Shown here: positions 23,577-35,239 of the stretch, in pieces
Numbering within the stretch: position 1 is the stretch's first letter
Layout of the letters: the number at the start of each line of letters is the position of its first letter
Source of the DNA: Mimachlamys varia
Taxonomy: Eukaryota > Mollusca > Bivalvia > Pectinida > Pectinidae
Assembly: GCA_947623455.1 (NCBI GenBank)
Contig: OX392534.1
Location: 13,464,001 to 13,528,000, forward strand
Length of the DNA: 64,000 bases
Reading direction: 5' to 3'
Made by a program: the position numbers and the translations under genes
Notes under the pieces: model-generated
What the model was told of the DNA's origin: nothing
Seen by the model: the letters and a program-made list of their open reading frames with translations, nothing else
Databases searched by the model: none

Positions 23577-23712
23577 TTTATAGGCGCACGGCAAGAACAA
23601 AATGGTCAAGAGACCGACAAAAACCTTATTTATAGGCGCCCAGCAAGAAAAAAATGGTCAAGAGACCGACCAAAACCTTGTTTGTAGACGCCCAACAAGA
23701 ACAAAACGTCCA
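23577..23712. repeat. 52-bp tandem array, right part
   Basis: The same unit as at 22540-23112 continues for two to three more copies (GGTCAAGAGACCGACAAAAA, TTATTTATAGGCGCCCA) before fading near 23712. Confidence 0.85.
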
Positions 23713-24467
23713 AGTTAGTATCTCTAAACTATTTCAGACACAAACGTAGCCATTCATAACGCCCATCCCAAACGATGGGCGACGTTAATTAAATTATTTA
23801 TTTCTTATCACTTGTGATGTTTTGCACACGCCGGGTGCATATTCTGACAACTCTAATAATATCATACGCAATACTATCTACATTTCACATTTAGAAACAT
23901 TGTAATCTACCGTGATCTGTTTAGTGTCGCGGGTCATGCACCGATAAAAAAATACACTGCAACATTATTGATTTGTTAGTGTGCTGGTGCTATCGTTATA
24001 TCTAGTCCCATTCTAATATATCAATCAATGTTGAATTATGGCGCATCCCTGTTAATTTACAAACAAAATATTGTAATGATGGGATCCCGTGATATTAATG
24101 GGCGTGTAAGCAATTTCAATAACTATTGTTGTTTTGATGAAGTTTTGTTCATTCATCTACGTCATGATATTCCCACGATGATCTTAGTCCGTTGCCGGAA
24201 ACCTTTTTATGCAGGATTCTATCTATTACAATGAATAATTAAAAATATCACGACAAAGACTTGGAATATGTTGGGGGCTTATGATTTACAATTCGTAATT
24301 AATTAAAGGCTCGATATAGCTGTAGCTGTACACACGAAATACGCTTACAGGTAGATGTCTGTTGATCGAGGAGTGAACGAGTTTGTGCAATACCTTATCA
24401 TCTGACCGCGGGCTGCAGCAGTTGTACAAAAAGCGTTTTGTGATCTGGCATGACTGAAAGTGCCGCC
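23713..24467. other. Upstream region of Cys-loop receptor copy A
   Basis: No gene or clear repeat is seen. The promoter and 5' UTR of the channel gene should lie here, but I find no convincing TATA box or initiator to place the start. Confidence 0.35.
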
Positions 24468-24549
24468 ATGAGAAATTTCTGCTGCAAGGTTTTTACATGT
24501 TTTATGCTGATTTCCTACTGCCAGGCGACGGCCAACGATACAAGGAATG
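24468..24549 (+). CDS. Cys-loop receptor subunit copy A, exon 1 (signal peptide)
   Basis: The exon encodes MRNFCCKVFTCFMLISYCQA and a few more residues, a typical signal peptide (basic start, hydrophobic core, small residues before the cut). The ATG at 24468 has the context GCCGCCATGA; an in-frame ATG at 24450 would add six residues. I prefer 24468 because the homologous exon of copy B begins at the matching place. The exon ends in phase 1 before gtaagt. Total predicted protein: 377 residues. Confidence 0.7.
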
Positions 24550-25491
24550 GTAAGTCTGATTTCGGAATTTGTGATACAAGACAATTAATATCGAACGGTA
24601 AATGTGATTTCGGAAATGGGTCACGACTGTCAACGATTAAAGGAATGGTAGGTCTGAGTTTCGAATTACTAGGAAATGCGTTGTGACGTCAGAAAATAAA
24701 ATTAATGGAAAGTGCTACTAAGGAAATGTGGATATGATTTACGGTTATGAGTTTTGATTAAACTGTATATACAGCTCACATGGCTGATATGTGTCGGCTT
24801 TATCGATTGTCATTTGCATTCGGATGATTAATATTGTAGCTATTGTATTATAGATAATTCTGGAATGCATCTGTCGGATATCAATTGATGTGTACAATGT
24901 AATATACGTGTATCTGTCTGTATCTGCCAAATGTTGCTGAGTGTGTGTTACATTCGGAAGTGTAAATCTTTATCTCACACCCGTGTTTATAAAAAAAAAC
25001 ATTCTCTAAGAGGCCGTATTTTATCGTTTTATCCCACATATGTAGCTTGGAAACCAAAAACGTGCACATCCTATTCGTATTGTTCTTATTTTAAAAAAAT
25101 ATAATGTACATTGTACCAAGCGAATGAAAATCTAACAAGATCAATATTAATCTTTGACATTAGACGGCACCCGCTGTATTTTATCAACAATTCTTTTCAT
25201 GGTCCAGAAAATCTAATATGTTAGACGACATTTCCAAAACCCCTTTTCTGAAGCACAGAAATCAAAAGTATGCTATTGTGCAGAAACTTTCGAGATAGAT
25301 TGTAAAAAAGAATACCCTTCCAGCGTTCAATTTACAATTCATTTCACGGGTCCTATTTTTGTAAATATTGCCGCAAACTATGGGCCCAACAATGTTAAAT
25401 TGAAGTATTTCCAGAATTTCAATGATCCTTTCATAATTGTATGAGAACTGGACTTGGGACTCGCACGTAGATTGATCACTGCCCTTCTTAA

Positions 25492-25877
25492 AGGCCCAAT
25501 ATACGTAACTTTCGGCAAAACTTCAAGCGAAAATCAAGCCTAATAACTTATTATATTTATAGATTTAGTAAAGATTAACTGATATCAGCAATATTCTAGA
25601 TGAATTCTTACGCGGTTACCGGTACAGCAGCAGTTGAAACATGCTGTTTGTAAAAACGCGTCCATTTTGAACCGTCTTCTACCTTCGGTTTGTTGTTGAA
25701 GTGGGCCCCACCTGAATTATTTTCAACTCTTTGGATTTTTTTGTTAAGAGTTTCTTGTTAGTTATCGCTCAGGTTTACTTCGTTTTAGACTTATTTTTGC
25801 ATGGTTATCAACTGGATTTTTTTTTTAGAATTTTTCAGAATCACGAAAATTTCCCTGAAGTTACATATATTGGGCCT
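25492..25877. mobile_element. TTAA-flanked MITE, copy 1
   Basis: The element starts AGGCCCAATATACGTAACTT and ends AAGTTACATATATTGGGCCT, an inverted repeat of about 20 bp, and is flanked by TTAA on both sides (25488-25491, 25878-25881). TTAA duplication is characteristic of piggyBac-type transposition. The body (386 bp) is non-coding. Copy 2 is at 28957-29331. Confidence 0.85.
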
Positions 25878-26114
25878 TTAAAGACACAGGTCTATAACTT
25901 GTCAACGAATCCTCTTAAGACCAAATACATGGTGTTTGACCAGTGACATGTTACAGAAGACATATTAGCAAGCGAAATGAAACAAAAATATCAGGCATAT
26001 GTAGGACTAAAACAAAATTATTCTTAATCACATGATTTAGGGATAATTTCTGTGACTCCTTCATATGAGTTTCTCCAATAGCTAGAATAAATGGCATATA
26101 ATTATGATCGAATT

Positions 26115-26343
26115 AAGGAGGGTGCCAATTTGGGCCTTTCTGCGGCCTATCAGTGATAAGGCTAATATTTTGTAGGAAGATAAAGACTCCCCCACTTTGA
26201 CCCCCAAATTTGCTATGAGCCCACACAAAATCAGATGTTTTGAACATAATACATTATGTAACTGACCTTAAATTATCTTCCTCCAAAATATTATTCTTAT
26301 CACTGATAGGCCGCAGAAAGGCCCAAATTGGCAGCCCTCCCTT
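26115..26343. mobile_element. MITE with long terminal inverted repeats
   Basis: About 65-70 bp at each end are inverse copies: the left end has GGTGCCAATTTGGGCCTTTC and CGGCCTATCAGTGATAAG; the right end has CTTATCACTGATAGGCCG and GAAAGGCCCAAATTGGCAGC. The spacer is about 90 bp, and the whole could fold into a long hairpin. The ends differ from those of the TTAA family, although GGGCCTTT is shared. Confidence 0.85.
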
Positions 26344-27299
26344 CTCTCATACAACTGCTAAAAGAGAACATATTTTAACATGTAACCTACTAAACAGGTA
26401 AAGTATGACATCTGCAAACGAATGATAACCAGGGAAAGGTTTTAGTTTTCAAATATATCTGAAAGTAAAAAACGACTTATATGTTGGTCCAAAAAATATT
26501 AAAGAGTAATTGAAAGCCTGCATCTTACTGTTTTAACACATTTAATCAAATAGAGTATCTTTGTGAATTCAATTTTAAAAACAAAGTGATTAAAATAAAC
26601 CAAACAAGAATATATATACAAATATCTAGAGTCGTGTGACAGTATGTCATCATTTTACTTCGCTGTCAATGAGTTGTTGAATGCTAGCCGTAACCGCCTA
26701 CGTACTTTGTAGCACAGTATCGCTTGATGCTCCCCAAGGAGTTGAGAATGATATTTTCTGGTTGCAAAGGCCCTATAACCACGGGTATTATTGAATAAAC
26801 CACTTGAAAAGCCTATGAGCTAGGTTATGGTAAAGTATTATATATGAATAAGATTTCTTGACTCATTTTTTTTATCCAAAAATAATCAATTTACCTAAAG
26901 TTTGTCTAATCTGAATATGTAAATTAATATTTTAATATCAAAGTAATTTCTTTTCCTAAGGCTTGTTTAATCTACATTTAATTTCTTTACCTAAGGCTTG
27001 TTTAATCAACTGATCAATTGATAGTGACACACTCACACGTTACTCATAAAAGACAAATTCATTATTCCGTATTTACAGATTCCTAATTGAACTCTTTGAC
27101 GAAAAGGACCTTTATTTATGTTCTATACAGGTGATTTCATTACCTGGCGTATTGATACATTGTCCGACCGTATTACGTAATACTGGCACGGTTTGTTTAC
27201 CCTGCGCGGTGAAGCTGCCTAGCTTTGCGTATTGGTATTGAGAGAAAAAAAAATGCAATGAAGATATATGAATATGGTTTATTTTGTTTACATTTTGTG

Positions 27300-28330
27300 A
27301 GCTAGTAATGATATTTACCAAAAAATATTCAATATTTGAATCCACGTTTGAAACCATTTTTATTATCTTCTCCTTACTGATCAGAAACTGGTTAACTTCA
27401 GCTCATTTCTTGACCTATATGACCTACAATATATGTTGTTTTTTTTTCTTCGGAAAGAGGAAAAAGTCACACGGGGCAATGTCTGGTCGGTATGCAGGTT
27501 GTGGTAATACATTGACATTTTCCGACTTCAAAATCTGGGTTACCGTTGCTGATTTGTGGGCTGGGGTATTGTCATGTAACAGCTGGACATCCTGGAGACC
27601 TGTTTTAGGACGATTTTTTCTCATTTTTGTAAGAAATTGTTTTTCAGAACTATATTCTTATAGAAACCTCAAGAAACACTCCGTACTGTTTTGAACAGCA
27701 AATTGCATGATTGGTCCACTATTTCTTAAGAATATTGCATATAACACTTTCTTTGCTGTCAGTGTCCGTTCAGCCAAAATCCTATTGTCAACTTTCCTCT
27801 TAGGCACATACAAATGCATCTATGTCTCATCAACCATTATGAGACCATCAAATGCCTTTGATATTTTAGGTATTTATTCACCACTTTCTTCGCCATTTGT
27901 ATACTTGTACATTTCTGCTCGTCAGGGAGTAAATGTGGGATCCACCGAGCACTTCCTAACCTTTGGAAGTTCCTTCAGAATGAAGTGAACAGATGCTAAA
28001 CCCAAGTTTTTTATTCGTGCTAGCTGTCTTACCGTATAACGCGTGTCTTTCTCAATGATTGACTTAATTTTTATTGATGTTCAATTTGGTAACCGCAGAT
28101 CTAAGTCTTCCCGGGTAAGGGGCATCTTTGACTAATTCGTGACCAGAATGAAGCTAGTAAACCATCTATAAATTGTGGAATATGACATTTGTGTATCTTT
28201 TCTGGATTTAGCTTTAGCATTAAGCGTTCATCAAGGTACCGATGCCTGTCAGATCTTGTCAAGGTTCCAGATTTTCTGTTATTGTGTCCCAACTGACCAG
28301 CCTAAACGTTGTTCAAGAGCTGATCAAAGT
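27300..28330 (-). pseudogene. Decayed mariner transposase
   Basis: Read on the minus strand, fragments of a mariner transposase appear in order. A helix-turn-helix-like part (TRYTVRQLARIKNLGLASVH) comes first. A DET-stop-MHLY block follows at about 27811-27840, where the family has a conserved DETW; the Trp codon is now TAG. Then come the classic LLHDNTPAHKSATV and YRPDIAPCDFFLFPK (27424-27624), and a RSYRSRNEL remnant with a stop after it. Two of the three catalytic Asp motifs are visible in the last blocks. Several stops and frame changes show that it is dead. The length, near 1 kb, matches a full element. The third catalytic position, Asp in APCD, suggests the mariner D34D group. Confidence 0.82.
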
Positions 28331-28602
28331 ATAATGCGTTTGCGTTAAATTCCATTAATAGATCCAGTTTCAATCTGTTTCATGATATTGACATTTGTTA
28401 AGTCATAAAAGTGGAGTTTTAAGTTTCATTTATACGGTGTATTGGGAAAAAACATCACATGCCAATATACGATGGTAAGTAAAAGCTCTAAAGAGCATAT
28501 GTTCTTTGTTTTGAAATGCAATGACTCTAAATAAAATTTATCTTATCCTATCGTAAGTAAACATCTCATATCTTAGATGGATTTTTTTTTATAAATTATT
28601 AG

Positions 28603-28745
28603 AAACCTCACTGGATCATGAATTCAGGCTGAAGAATGATCTCCTGTCACCCGCCCGGTACAATCCTTTAGTACGTCCGAAACGTAACCACTCTGAGCCT
28701 CTGGTGATTTTCATCACATGGGTTTTTATCGCTCTCATGCATGTG
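28603..28745 (+). CDS. Cys-loop receptor copy A, exon 2
   Basis: The exon follows ttattag, phase 1 in (completing Glu28), phase 0 out before gtaagt. It encodes residues 28-75, including the N-terminal helix and first strand of the ligand-binding domain: LLSPARYNPLVRP corresponds to the conserved 'Y-x-x-x-x-RP' motif of nicotinic-type receptors. Confidence 0.82.
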
Positions 28746-28956
28746 GTAAGTAGAAACTTAATTTTGTTATACAGCAATTGTTAGTAGTTTATGGTTTTTG
28801 TATCGTAAAGCAAAAGCTTTTGTACGTACTTTAACGTTATTGCTATGAAATGCGTTGTTCATAATTTTCGTTCAGCGCTTTTGCATAATGCTTCATTTTC
28901 AAAAGAGTTTTTGGTAAAAAGTTCATAATCAGATGACGCAACATCCAGATGCTTAA

Positions 28957-29331
28957 AGGCCCAATATACGTAACTTTCGGCAATTCTTGAAGCGAAAATC
29001 AAGCCTAATAACTTATTACATTTATAGATTTAGTTAAGATTAACTGATATCAGCAATAATCAAGATGAATTCTTGCGCGGTTACTAGTACAGCAGCAATT
29101 GAAACACGCTATTTGTAAACAAGCGTCCATTTCGAACCGTCTTCTACCTTCGGTTTGTTGTTGAAGTGGGCCCCACCTGAATTATTTTCAATTCTTTGGA
29201 TTTTTTTCCAGAGTTTGTTGTTAGTAACCGCCCAAGTTTACTTCGTTTTAGGCTTATTTTTGCATGGTTATCAACTGGATTTTTTTTTTCAGAATCACGA
29301 AAAATTTCCTGAAGCTACGTATATTTGGCCT
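28957..29331. mobile_element. TTAA-flanked MITE, copy 2
   Basis: Matches the element at 25492-25877 along its length (for example CTTCTACCTTCGGTTTGTTG and GAAGTGGGCCCCACC in both). TTAA flanks both ends (28953-28956, 29332-29335). The right end has ATTTGGCCT instead of ATTGGGCCT, so its terminal repeat is slightly decayed. Confidence 0.85.
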
Positions 29332-29904
29332 TTAAAGTAATATGGATTGATCATTTTTCCGTGTTATATTACCAAAATACATGGTACCAAATCTTTTGTA
29401 TTTTAACAAGTTTTTAAGTCGTTCATCGTTGCGAGGCGCTTTATTTCTTTACTTTATAAAAATGAGGACCAAATAACAATTATTTTTTTTTCTTTCATGC
29501 ATGCTCAACAGTCAGAAAAGGATTCATCTTTAGGTCACGCAGCTTCAGCGACTCTTGTAAGCATACACACTATTGAACATCACAAGATGTACAGGGGTTT
29601 TTCCAGATGTAACTGAAAGCTGACATTGCAAGTAAAAAGCTTTTCTACATGTATTTAGATTAAAAAATTATTATTATTTATTCGAGATCTCCCCTAAATT
29701 CGACCTCGTTTCTGGTAATAGTTACTAATGGAGTGGAAGACATTTAATTTTTTCTTGCTTAGAAACGAGAAAAAAATCTCAATTGAAAGCTTTATAACTT
29801 GCATTTTCAGCTTTAAATGAAATACAGTGTTTTAAATACGGAACAGGCCATTAATGAGTCGATCCTGAATAAACTATGCACTAACATTCGAACTCGGTTA
29901 AGAT

Positions 29905-30300
29905 CACGTAACACACACATAATATGCTGCATCTCCTAAATTTAGTAATAGATACAGTATGCCGAAAAAATGAATTAAACTGCATCATACAGCTGTTTCG
30001 TCCTCCTAGGACTCTTCCGTGATGCTAAGGGCCAAAGGGTAGGAATCCAAAATTTCTTAACTTATGTAGAAGCAGAAGGGTCAGGTGCGTAAAACCCCTT
30101 TAATTTATTAATTTAGAAGTAAAATTAACTAGTTCTGTATAATTTCAAATCGTGTACTACGAAAATGTGCATATTTAGTACCGTGCCACTATTCAAATAA
30201 GATTAACTGTGGCTATGGAGGCTCCAGCAAACCTCGGGGACTAAAAAATCCACCAGCAGAGTCTGCCACCCCCTATCATAAAGATCACGTAACACACACA
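29905..30300. repeat. Dispersed repeat R1, copy with repeated head
   Basis: The segment starts GTAACACACACATAATATGC, runs through TCGTCCTCCTAGGACTCTTC and GGTCAGGTGCGTAAAAC to GTGCCACTATTCAAAT and a GGCTATGGAGGCTCCAGC block, and then restarts with GTAACACACACATATGCTGC. The same order occurs at 42970-43395. Further partial copies lie near 59630 (inverted), 62525 and 63755. Confidence 0.8.
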
Positions 30301-30406
30301 TATGCTGCACCTCTTAATCAAATGTTCGAATAACAAGAAGTTTTCCATTGATCCTGCTGACTTCGAGTTAACGAGGTTCGGCTGTATGTTTATATCATTT
30401 GTACAG

Positions 30407-30516
30407 AGTTGGACCGATGAATATCTGACGTGGAATCCAGATGATTATGGCGGACTAAATCAGACCTACTTAATCGGCAAACACATCTGGACGCCGAAAC
30501 TGATGGGTTCCAATGC
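30407..30516 (+). CDS. Cys-loop receptor copy A, exon 3
   Basis: The exon follows gtacag (phase 0) and ends before gtacgt (phase 2). It encodes residues 76-112: SWTDEYLTWNPDDYGG and GKHIWTPKLMGSNA are the conserved W-x-D-x-x-L-x-W-x-P-x-x-Y-G-G and IW-x-P stretches of nicotinic-type ligand-binding domains (loop D and loop A region). The length of 110 bp equals that of copy B exon 3. Confidence 0.87.
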
Positions 30517-32171
30517 GTACGTAATCTACTCTTGTTGATCGTCATACCTAAGTAGTAATGAAGCACAAGACTCTTACTCCTCCGGAACACATGGTCTTAT
30601 CCCCTTGTGCTTTCACGAGAGTCTCCATGTTAATCTTTCTTTCGTTCCTATTTTGCCTCTAGTTTAATCGATTTTGGGTTCGGATTATGGTTTGTTGATG
30701 CTTTGGTATTCTCTGATTTTTTTTTATTCAAACTGTTACCAGTTTCTTTAAGTATTTACTCTCTATATCATCTTATACATTATCAAATAGACATTTTAGT
30801 ACCGTATTTTCCTGTGTATTGCCCGCGGGCTATACGTTGTTAAATGTTTCAAGTTGTATCAACATGCAGATGTACGCCATTTGTGAACAAAATATGCTAT
30901 AATGAGTTTATATGGCTTCAATTATACACATTAACATAAGTTTTACCAATAAACACAATATTTCCATCATATCTCTCCAACATTCAAAACATTAAATCAC
31001 AATGTCACATACGAAGTACACATGTACTTACCAGGATACATTCGATGTATAACCCGCAGGCAATCTGTCATTGATGGCTTCTGATATTTATCTTTTAAAA
31101 GCATCAATGCCTATTCATCGCAGTTACCCTTGGCCCTATTTCATTGTATTACACGTCATCGTGTGGAGGGTTGGTATCAAATTACAGCTACGAGTCGGTG
31201 TAGCTTATCAATCTAGAAGTAAATCAATGGAGGGAGAAATTGCACACGATGGAGATAATTAGCTTAATGACTGCTTCGTAAAGTATACGACTACCATCGA
31301 CTAGACAAGCCATCTTAAACCATCATAGATACCCGTATGTAAACATGTCCTGGTGCTAAACAAATACTGGTACTTAACAATAGAGGAAAATGAATCTATC
31401 GGCGACGCCAATTTATGTTTTAGAGCCAATGTCATTGCCACATCAAGATTTTCTCGACAGCACATATTGATTTATAACCTTTTAGGCATTTACATGAATC
31501 ATTGAAAATATCACAATTACTTTTTGTAATACATTGCCATTTTCAAATTGTTTTCGCTATTTTTAATCCTAATTGGTAGAATTTGGATTTTGAGGTGAAT
31601 GCTAGTTCGGCCGATTTTGACTTCATGATATCGTAATGTTAAGAAACACCTAACCATATCGGCAATTGCTTTTACAATTCATTAACTGGCTATGGTTGAT
31701 AAGTTATGGATTCTAAACTGAAACAAGCTTAACTTAGTAACTGATTTTATTGCCACTTTCCATGTTGACGATCTATATAATGGTATCCCGTGATGGAACG
31801 ATTGCTTATCTAGTGATAGGGTATCGGAAATTATTATGACTCTATAATCTGAGGTACAGTCAACTGTTTGGTCACACTTGCTTTGTATTGACAACTGAGT
31901 TTTATATACTATCGGTGGGATCAATAATTTTTTTGACGTTCTATATTTGTAGTGTCGTCACATGGTCGCGATTTTGATTTTATGATTTTGGCATAATCAT
32001 TATCAATATTTTCCAATTAATATTACCTTTATTTTATTCAACATTAAGCTCATAATAACACATAAAGTACAAGTGAAGGAGAACATCACATATTTTGCAT
32101 TTTATTAGTTTGATTTTCGAGTATTTTATCTATGATCGTCGTATCAGCTGTAACCATTTTATATTTCACAG
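30517..32171. other. Intron 3 of Cys-loop receptor copy A
   Basis: Begins with a dispersed repeat (about 30550-30735) that recurs at 52905-53130, 53340-53475, 53935-54025 and 61265-61475; all share GTTGATGCTTTGGTATTCTC-like words and end near a T run. The rest is unremarkable. The open frames here are shadows or chance. Confidence 0.55.
30550..30735. repeat. Dispersed repeat R2
   Basis: The copy contains CTTTCACGAGAGTCTCCATG, TTTGCCTCTAGTTTAATCGA and GCTTTGGTATTCTCTG before a T run. Diverged copies are found at 52905-53130, 53340-53475, 53935-54025 and 61265-61475, in the same orientation. The T-run end suggests a retroposed SINE or LINE tail; this is inferred. Confidence 0.7.
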
Positions 32172-32692
32172 AATCGGATCACACTTCCTTGAAAACATCC
32201 TTGATGATACTTACCATATTACGTCACGTGGTTCTGTGACTGTTTCCACTTCCGGTGTTATAGCTGTTTCCTGTTTTATGAACCCGGAAAACTTCCCCTT
32301 TGACTGTCAGAGTTGTTCTGTAATTTTGAACTTTGGATTTAATGCCAAGGGCTACATCAAGTTTAAAGTCCCTAACCACACTGAAAACACATGGTCAGCC
32401 TACGGAAGTCACGTTTGGAGCTTGGTGTCGACATCATCGGTGGTTCCGCGTACTAATGCTGGCACCTCTTTCTATTTTGATATTGTAGTGAAGCGAAAAC
32501 CGATGTACTATGTGTCCATTATAGTTATACCTTCAGTCATCCTGTCCATAGTGACTGTAGCCGTTTACTTTATTCCGGCGGAAGAAGGCGAGAAGATCGG
32601 CTGTGGGATGACGGTATTACTCGCGTTTATGGTATTTCTATCTCAGATGGAGGATCATCTACCGGAAAACTCAGACGTCACCCCAATTATGG
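32172..32692 (+). CDS. Cys-loop receptor copy A, main exon (Cys-loop, M1, M2)
   Basis: The exon follows ttcacag (phase 2) and ends in phase 1 before gtacgagt. It encodes residues 112-286 of a pentameric ligand-gated channel subunit. The signature Cys-loop is Cys146 and Cys160 with exactly 13 residues between and the core NFPFD; an extra Cys157 lies inside. KRKPMYY leads into M1 (about 225-247), IPAEEGEKIG is the M1-M2 linker, and M2 is about 254-276 (GCGMTVLLAFMVFLSQMEDH). The Glu before Lys253 in GEK is typical of cation channels. The vicinal Cys pair of alpha subunits (loop C) is absent near VVPRTNAGTSFYF, so this is a non-alpha-like subunit. The family is clear; ligand and ion selectivity are inferred. 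Confidence 0.92.
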
Positions 32693-33286
32693 GTACGAGT
32701 AATTATTATTTCTGCTGTCATGAAAATCAGGTCCCAATTCGCTGGAAAAAGCCTAGTTCATTGATTCATTTGTAATTCTAAGATATGAAATACTTTCAGC
32801 CTACATATTTAGGTCTGCGCGTGGTAATTTATAAGTTAACTAGTAATGCCATACTTTTTGCGTTCCAAATCCTCTTATTTGAGCAATGAATGTTTTAGCA
32901 AATGTTGTTACTGTACCCTAACACACATTGCTATTGATGACAAACTAACTAAAGCCTCGTAGGGCTTTATGTAAGTCTGTCAGCAAAAACAATGTGTTTT
33001 ATAGGACTGTAATAATATTTGCTAAAATGTCCATTACTAATATTTACATTTTGATAGAATTGATGTGCTTAGAGATTGAGGACGTCACAATAGCAACTGC
33101 TGTAATAGTCTAAGGCACTGGTGTTAAAAGCGTATGGCAGCAACTGCCTCTTAGCATTGTAACAATGGAAAATGGCAGAGCAAATGTAAATATGATTAAA
33201 TTATTTACAGATAAATGTTTCAATCATATACGCCTTATATGGTTACTGAGCTTAACACTATCATTTCATTGATGTTTTTTTTTCAG

Positions 33287-33564
33287 GTATATATTTCATG
33301 ATGATAATGTCAGGCTGTGGTTTGGTGACGATCGACTCTATAATCATGTCTAACCTTATACCTGCATCTAATACCAGCACCGGAAGTGACGAGGACGAAG
33401 GTGTCAATAAATCGGAAGACTTCGTCGGTATAAAGAAAAGGGGCCTTAACTTTAACAAGTGGACACTGTGTCACTATACCCTCGGAGGGGTATCATTTCT
33501 GGTCATTATAGCTGCTCATGTTGTACTAATTGAGAAAAGTGTTTCGGCTAGCTGTGACACGTGA
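33287..33564 (+). CDS. Cys-loop receptor copy A, terminal exon (M3, M4)
   Basis: The exon follows tttttcag and completes Gly286. M3 is about 287-309 (IYFMMIMSGCGLVTIDSIIM) and M4 about 345-367 (TLCHYTLGGVSFLVIIAAHV), then a short tail to TGA at 33562-33564. The M3-M4 cytoplasmic loop is only about 35 residues, acidic (GSDEDEG), much shorter than in typical nicotinic subunits. A homologous exon occurs at 62212-62460. Confidence 0.88.
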
Positions 33565-33985
33565 TATCAATTTAACTACGTTCTACAGCAGTTCTATACA
33601 GGGTAAGCACAACAATGGATACACACAACATCCATTGTTGTGTCCCTTATGTCTTATATATTCAAGTTACTTACCTGTGGCTTATGTAACACCGGTGCTT
33701 TTGGATACGTCGTGATGTTGTTCACATATTGTGCATTGTAAAATTGTAATACACATCGTTACGCATTATGAAAAATCGGTATCCAAGGGTTACGTTCACC
33801 TATACTCTTTACTCCCCTAGAATATGTCTTGTCAAAACTGAAAGCTACAAGATAGTAGTTTGATTGGTTTCGGGTAAATACAGTAACCAGACAAATCGTT
33901 TGGCTCATATTTCTTTTGATATATCAAAGAAGCGACAAGCTAAGTAACTAAGAGGAAATATACTGAAGACGAAAAAAAAGGGTGA

Positions 33986-34200
33986 TTGAATTCCTGGTCG
34001 ACAATATTTTTTGTTGAGTTCGGAGGAAAAATTTTCCAGCAGATTGTTGGCATTCCCGTGGGAACAAACTATGCCCCACTCTTAGCTGACTTGTTTTTCT
34101 TTTCATACGAGGCTGAATCTTTTAATTTCACTTCCAGATATATTGACGATCTGTTGTCTATCAAAATCTATATCCCATTAATGCCACTTTTGGAGTTTTG
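33986..34200 (+). pseudogene. Reverse-transcriptase fragment, probably Penelope-like
   Basis: The frame encodes FGGKIFQQIVGIPVGTNYAP, LLADLFFFSYEAE and FTSRYIDDLLS: the fingers-palm GIP-x-G-T-N motif and the catalytic YIDD box of a reverse transcriptase. The combination is most like Penelope-type (Neptune-like) elements from memory; another non-LTR family cannot be excluded. Only about 70 codons remain and the spacing between GIPVGTN and YIDD is shorter than usual, so it is an internally deleted relic. Confidence 0.68.
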
Positions 34201-35239
34201 ATAATGGCTTGGTTGAGCAATGAGACGAGTCAGCGATAAAACGTTGGTTATAAGGATCCTTGTGTAAATAAATTGCCTACGTTTTTATTTTGCATGACTT
34301 TTCCTGAATAAATAATTATTATGTTTAACATCCAGCTGTTAGACTGTAATATTAGAAATCTGTTTTTGAAATGATACAATGTACGTCAAATGATAATTAA
34401 TAAGTTTGATATACGTGTAATACATTTATTGGCCTTATGTTAAGATTGATATTAGTATTCGTTTCAAAGAGATTACCTAGGATTTTAAGTAAGTCTTTAT
34501 GACATGTATCCTTTAAAACTGATTCGGTTATGTGGATGGCATATCAAGGAAACAAAACATTATGTTTTCCTTCCATTTGACAAGTTTCTTATTTCCGATT
34601 TCGGAGCCTCTGTAGCAAGAAGAAGAAGAAGAATACAACACCAGATTTCTAATAAGTTGAAGCCGGAGAGGACAATGGTGTGCTAATTTGATGGTGTTTA
34701 CCATGGTGTTTTTAGTTTTATTTCGTTCCAATACGAAGTAGCATTCATCAATGCCTTTAATACAGGAAAATGAATTATAATATTCTATATCAATCAGCTA
34801 TATTATATTCCTTGCAATAAACCTAGAACGCCGAGTACGTTTGTTGCCTAACATATATAGGTTTTGCCTGCTGTTTAATCCCATTGCCTTTATGTCAATA
34901 AAATGTTTTTGAAATTGATACCCCTGATGTAGTTCAACCTAGAGTCTGTTGTAACATTACTGAAACCTTTGCATCCGTTTACTTGAAATGTTGTTAAACA
35001 TGATGTTTATTTATTGTTGTTTTGTCTTTAAAGTAATATCTTTCCATGCATACAATATAATTTTGTTCCTATTGACACAACTGTATTCTGTATACCGTGA
35101 TATCCTGAATACTTATTAAAAACATTCCTTCATACTTACAAATGTTTTTGGATTGGAATTTAAATGTGAAGATATATTAATTAATTTATAAATGTTTTTT
35201 GATATAAATGTTTATGGATATTTTTTATGAATACAAATA

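Larger units (their letters stand above)
24550..28602. other. Intron 1 of Cys-loop receptor copy A
   Basis: A 4.05-kb intron containing a TTAA-flanked MITE (25492-25877), a long-TIR MITE (26115-26343) and a decayed mariner transposase on the minus strand (about 27300-28330). The rest is unremarkable AT-rich sequence. Confidence 0.6.
28746..30406. other. Intron 2 of Cys-loop receptor copy A
   Basis: Contains the second TTAA-flanked MITE (28957-29331) and a dispersed repeat (about 29905-30300) that also occurs at 42970-43395, 59630-59915, 62525-62665 and 63755-64000. I see no coding sequence. Confidence 0.6.

Noticed and set aside
24450..24467. Upstream in-frame ATG for channel copy A
   Set aside because: It would add six residues before the signal peptide; the ATG at 24468 has a stronger context and matches the start in copy B.
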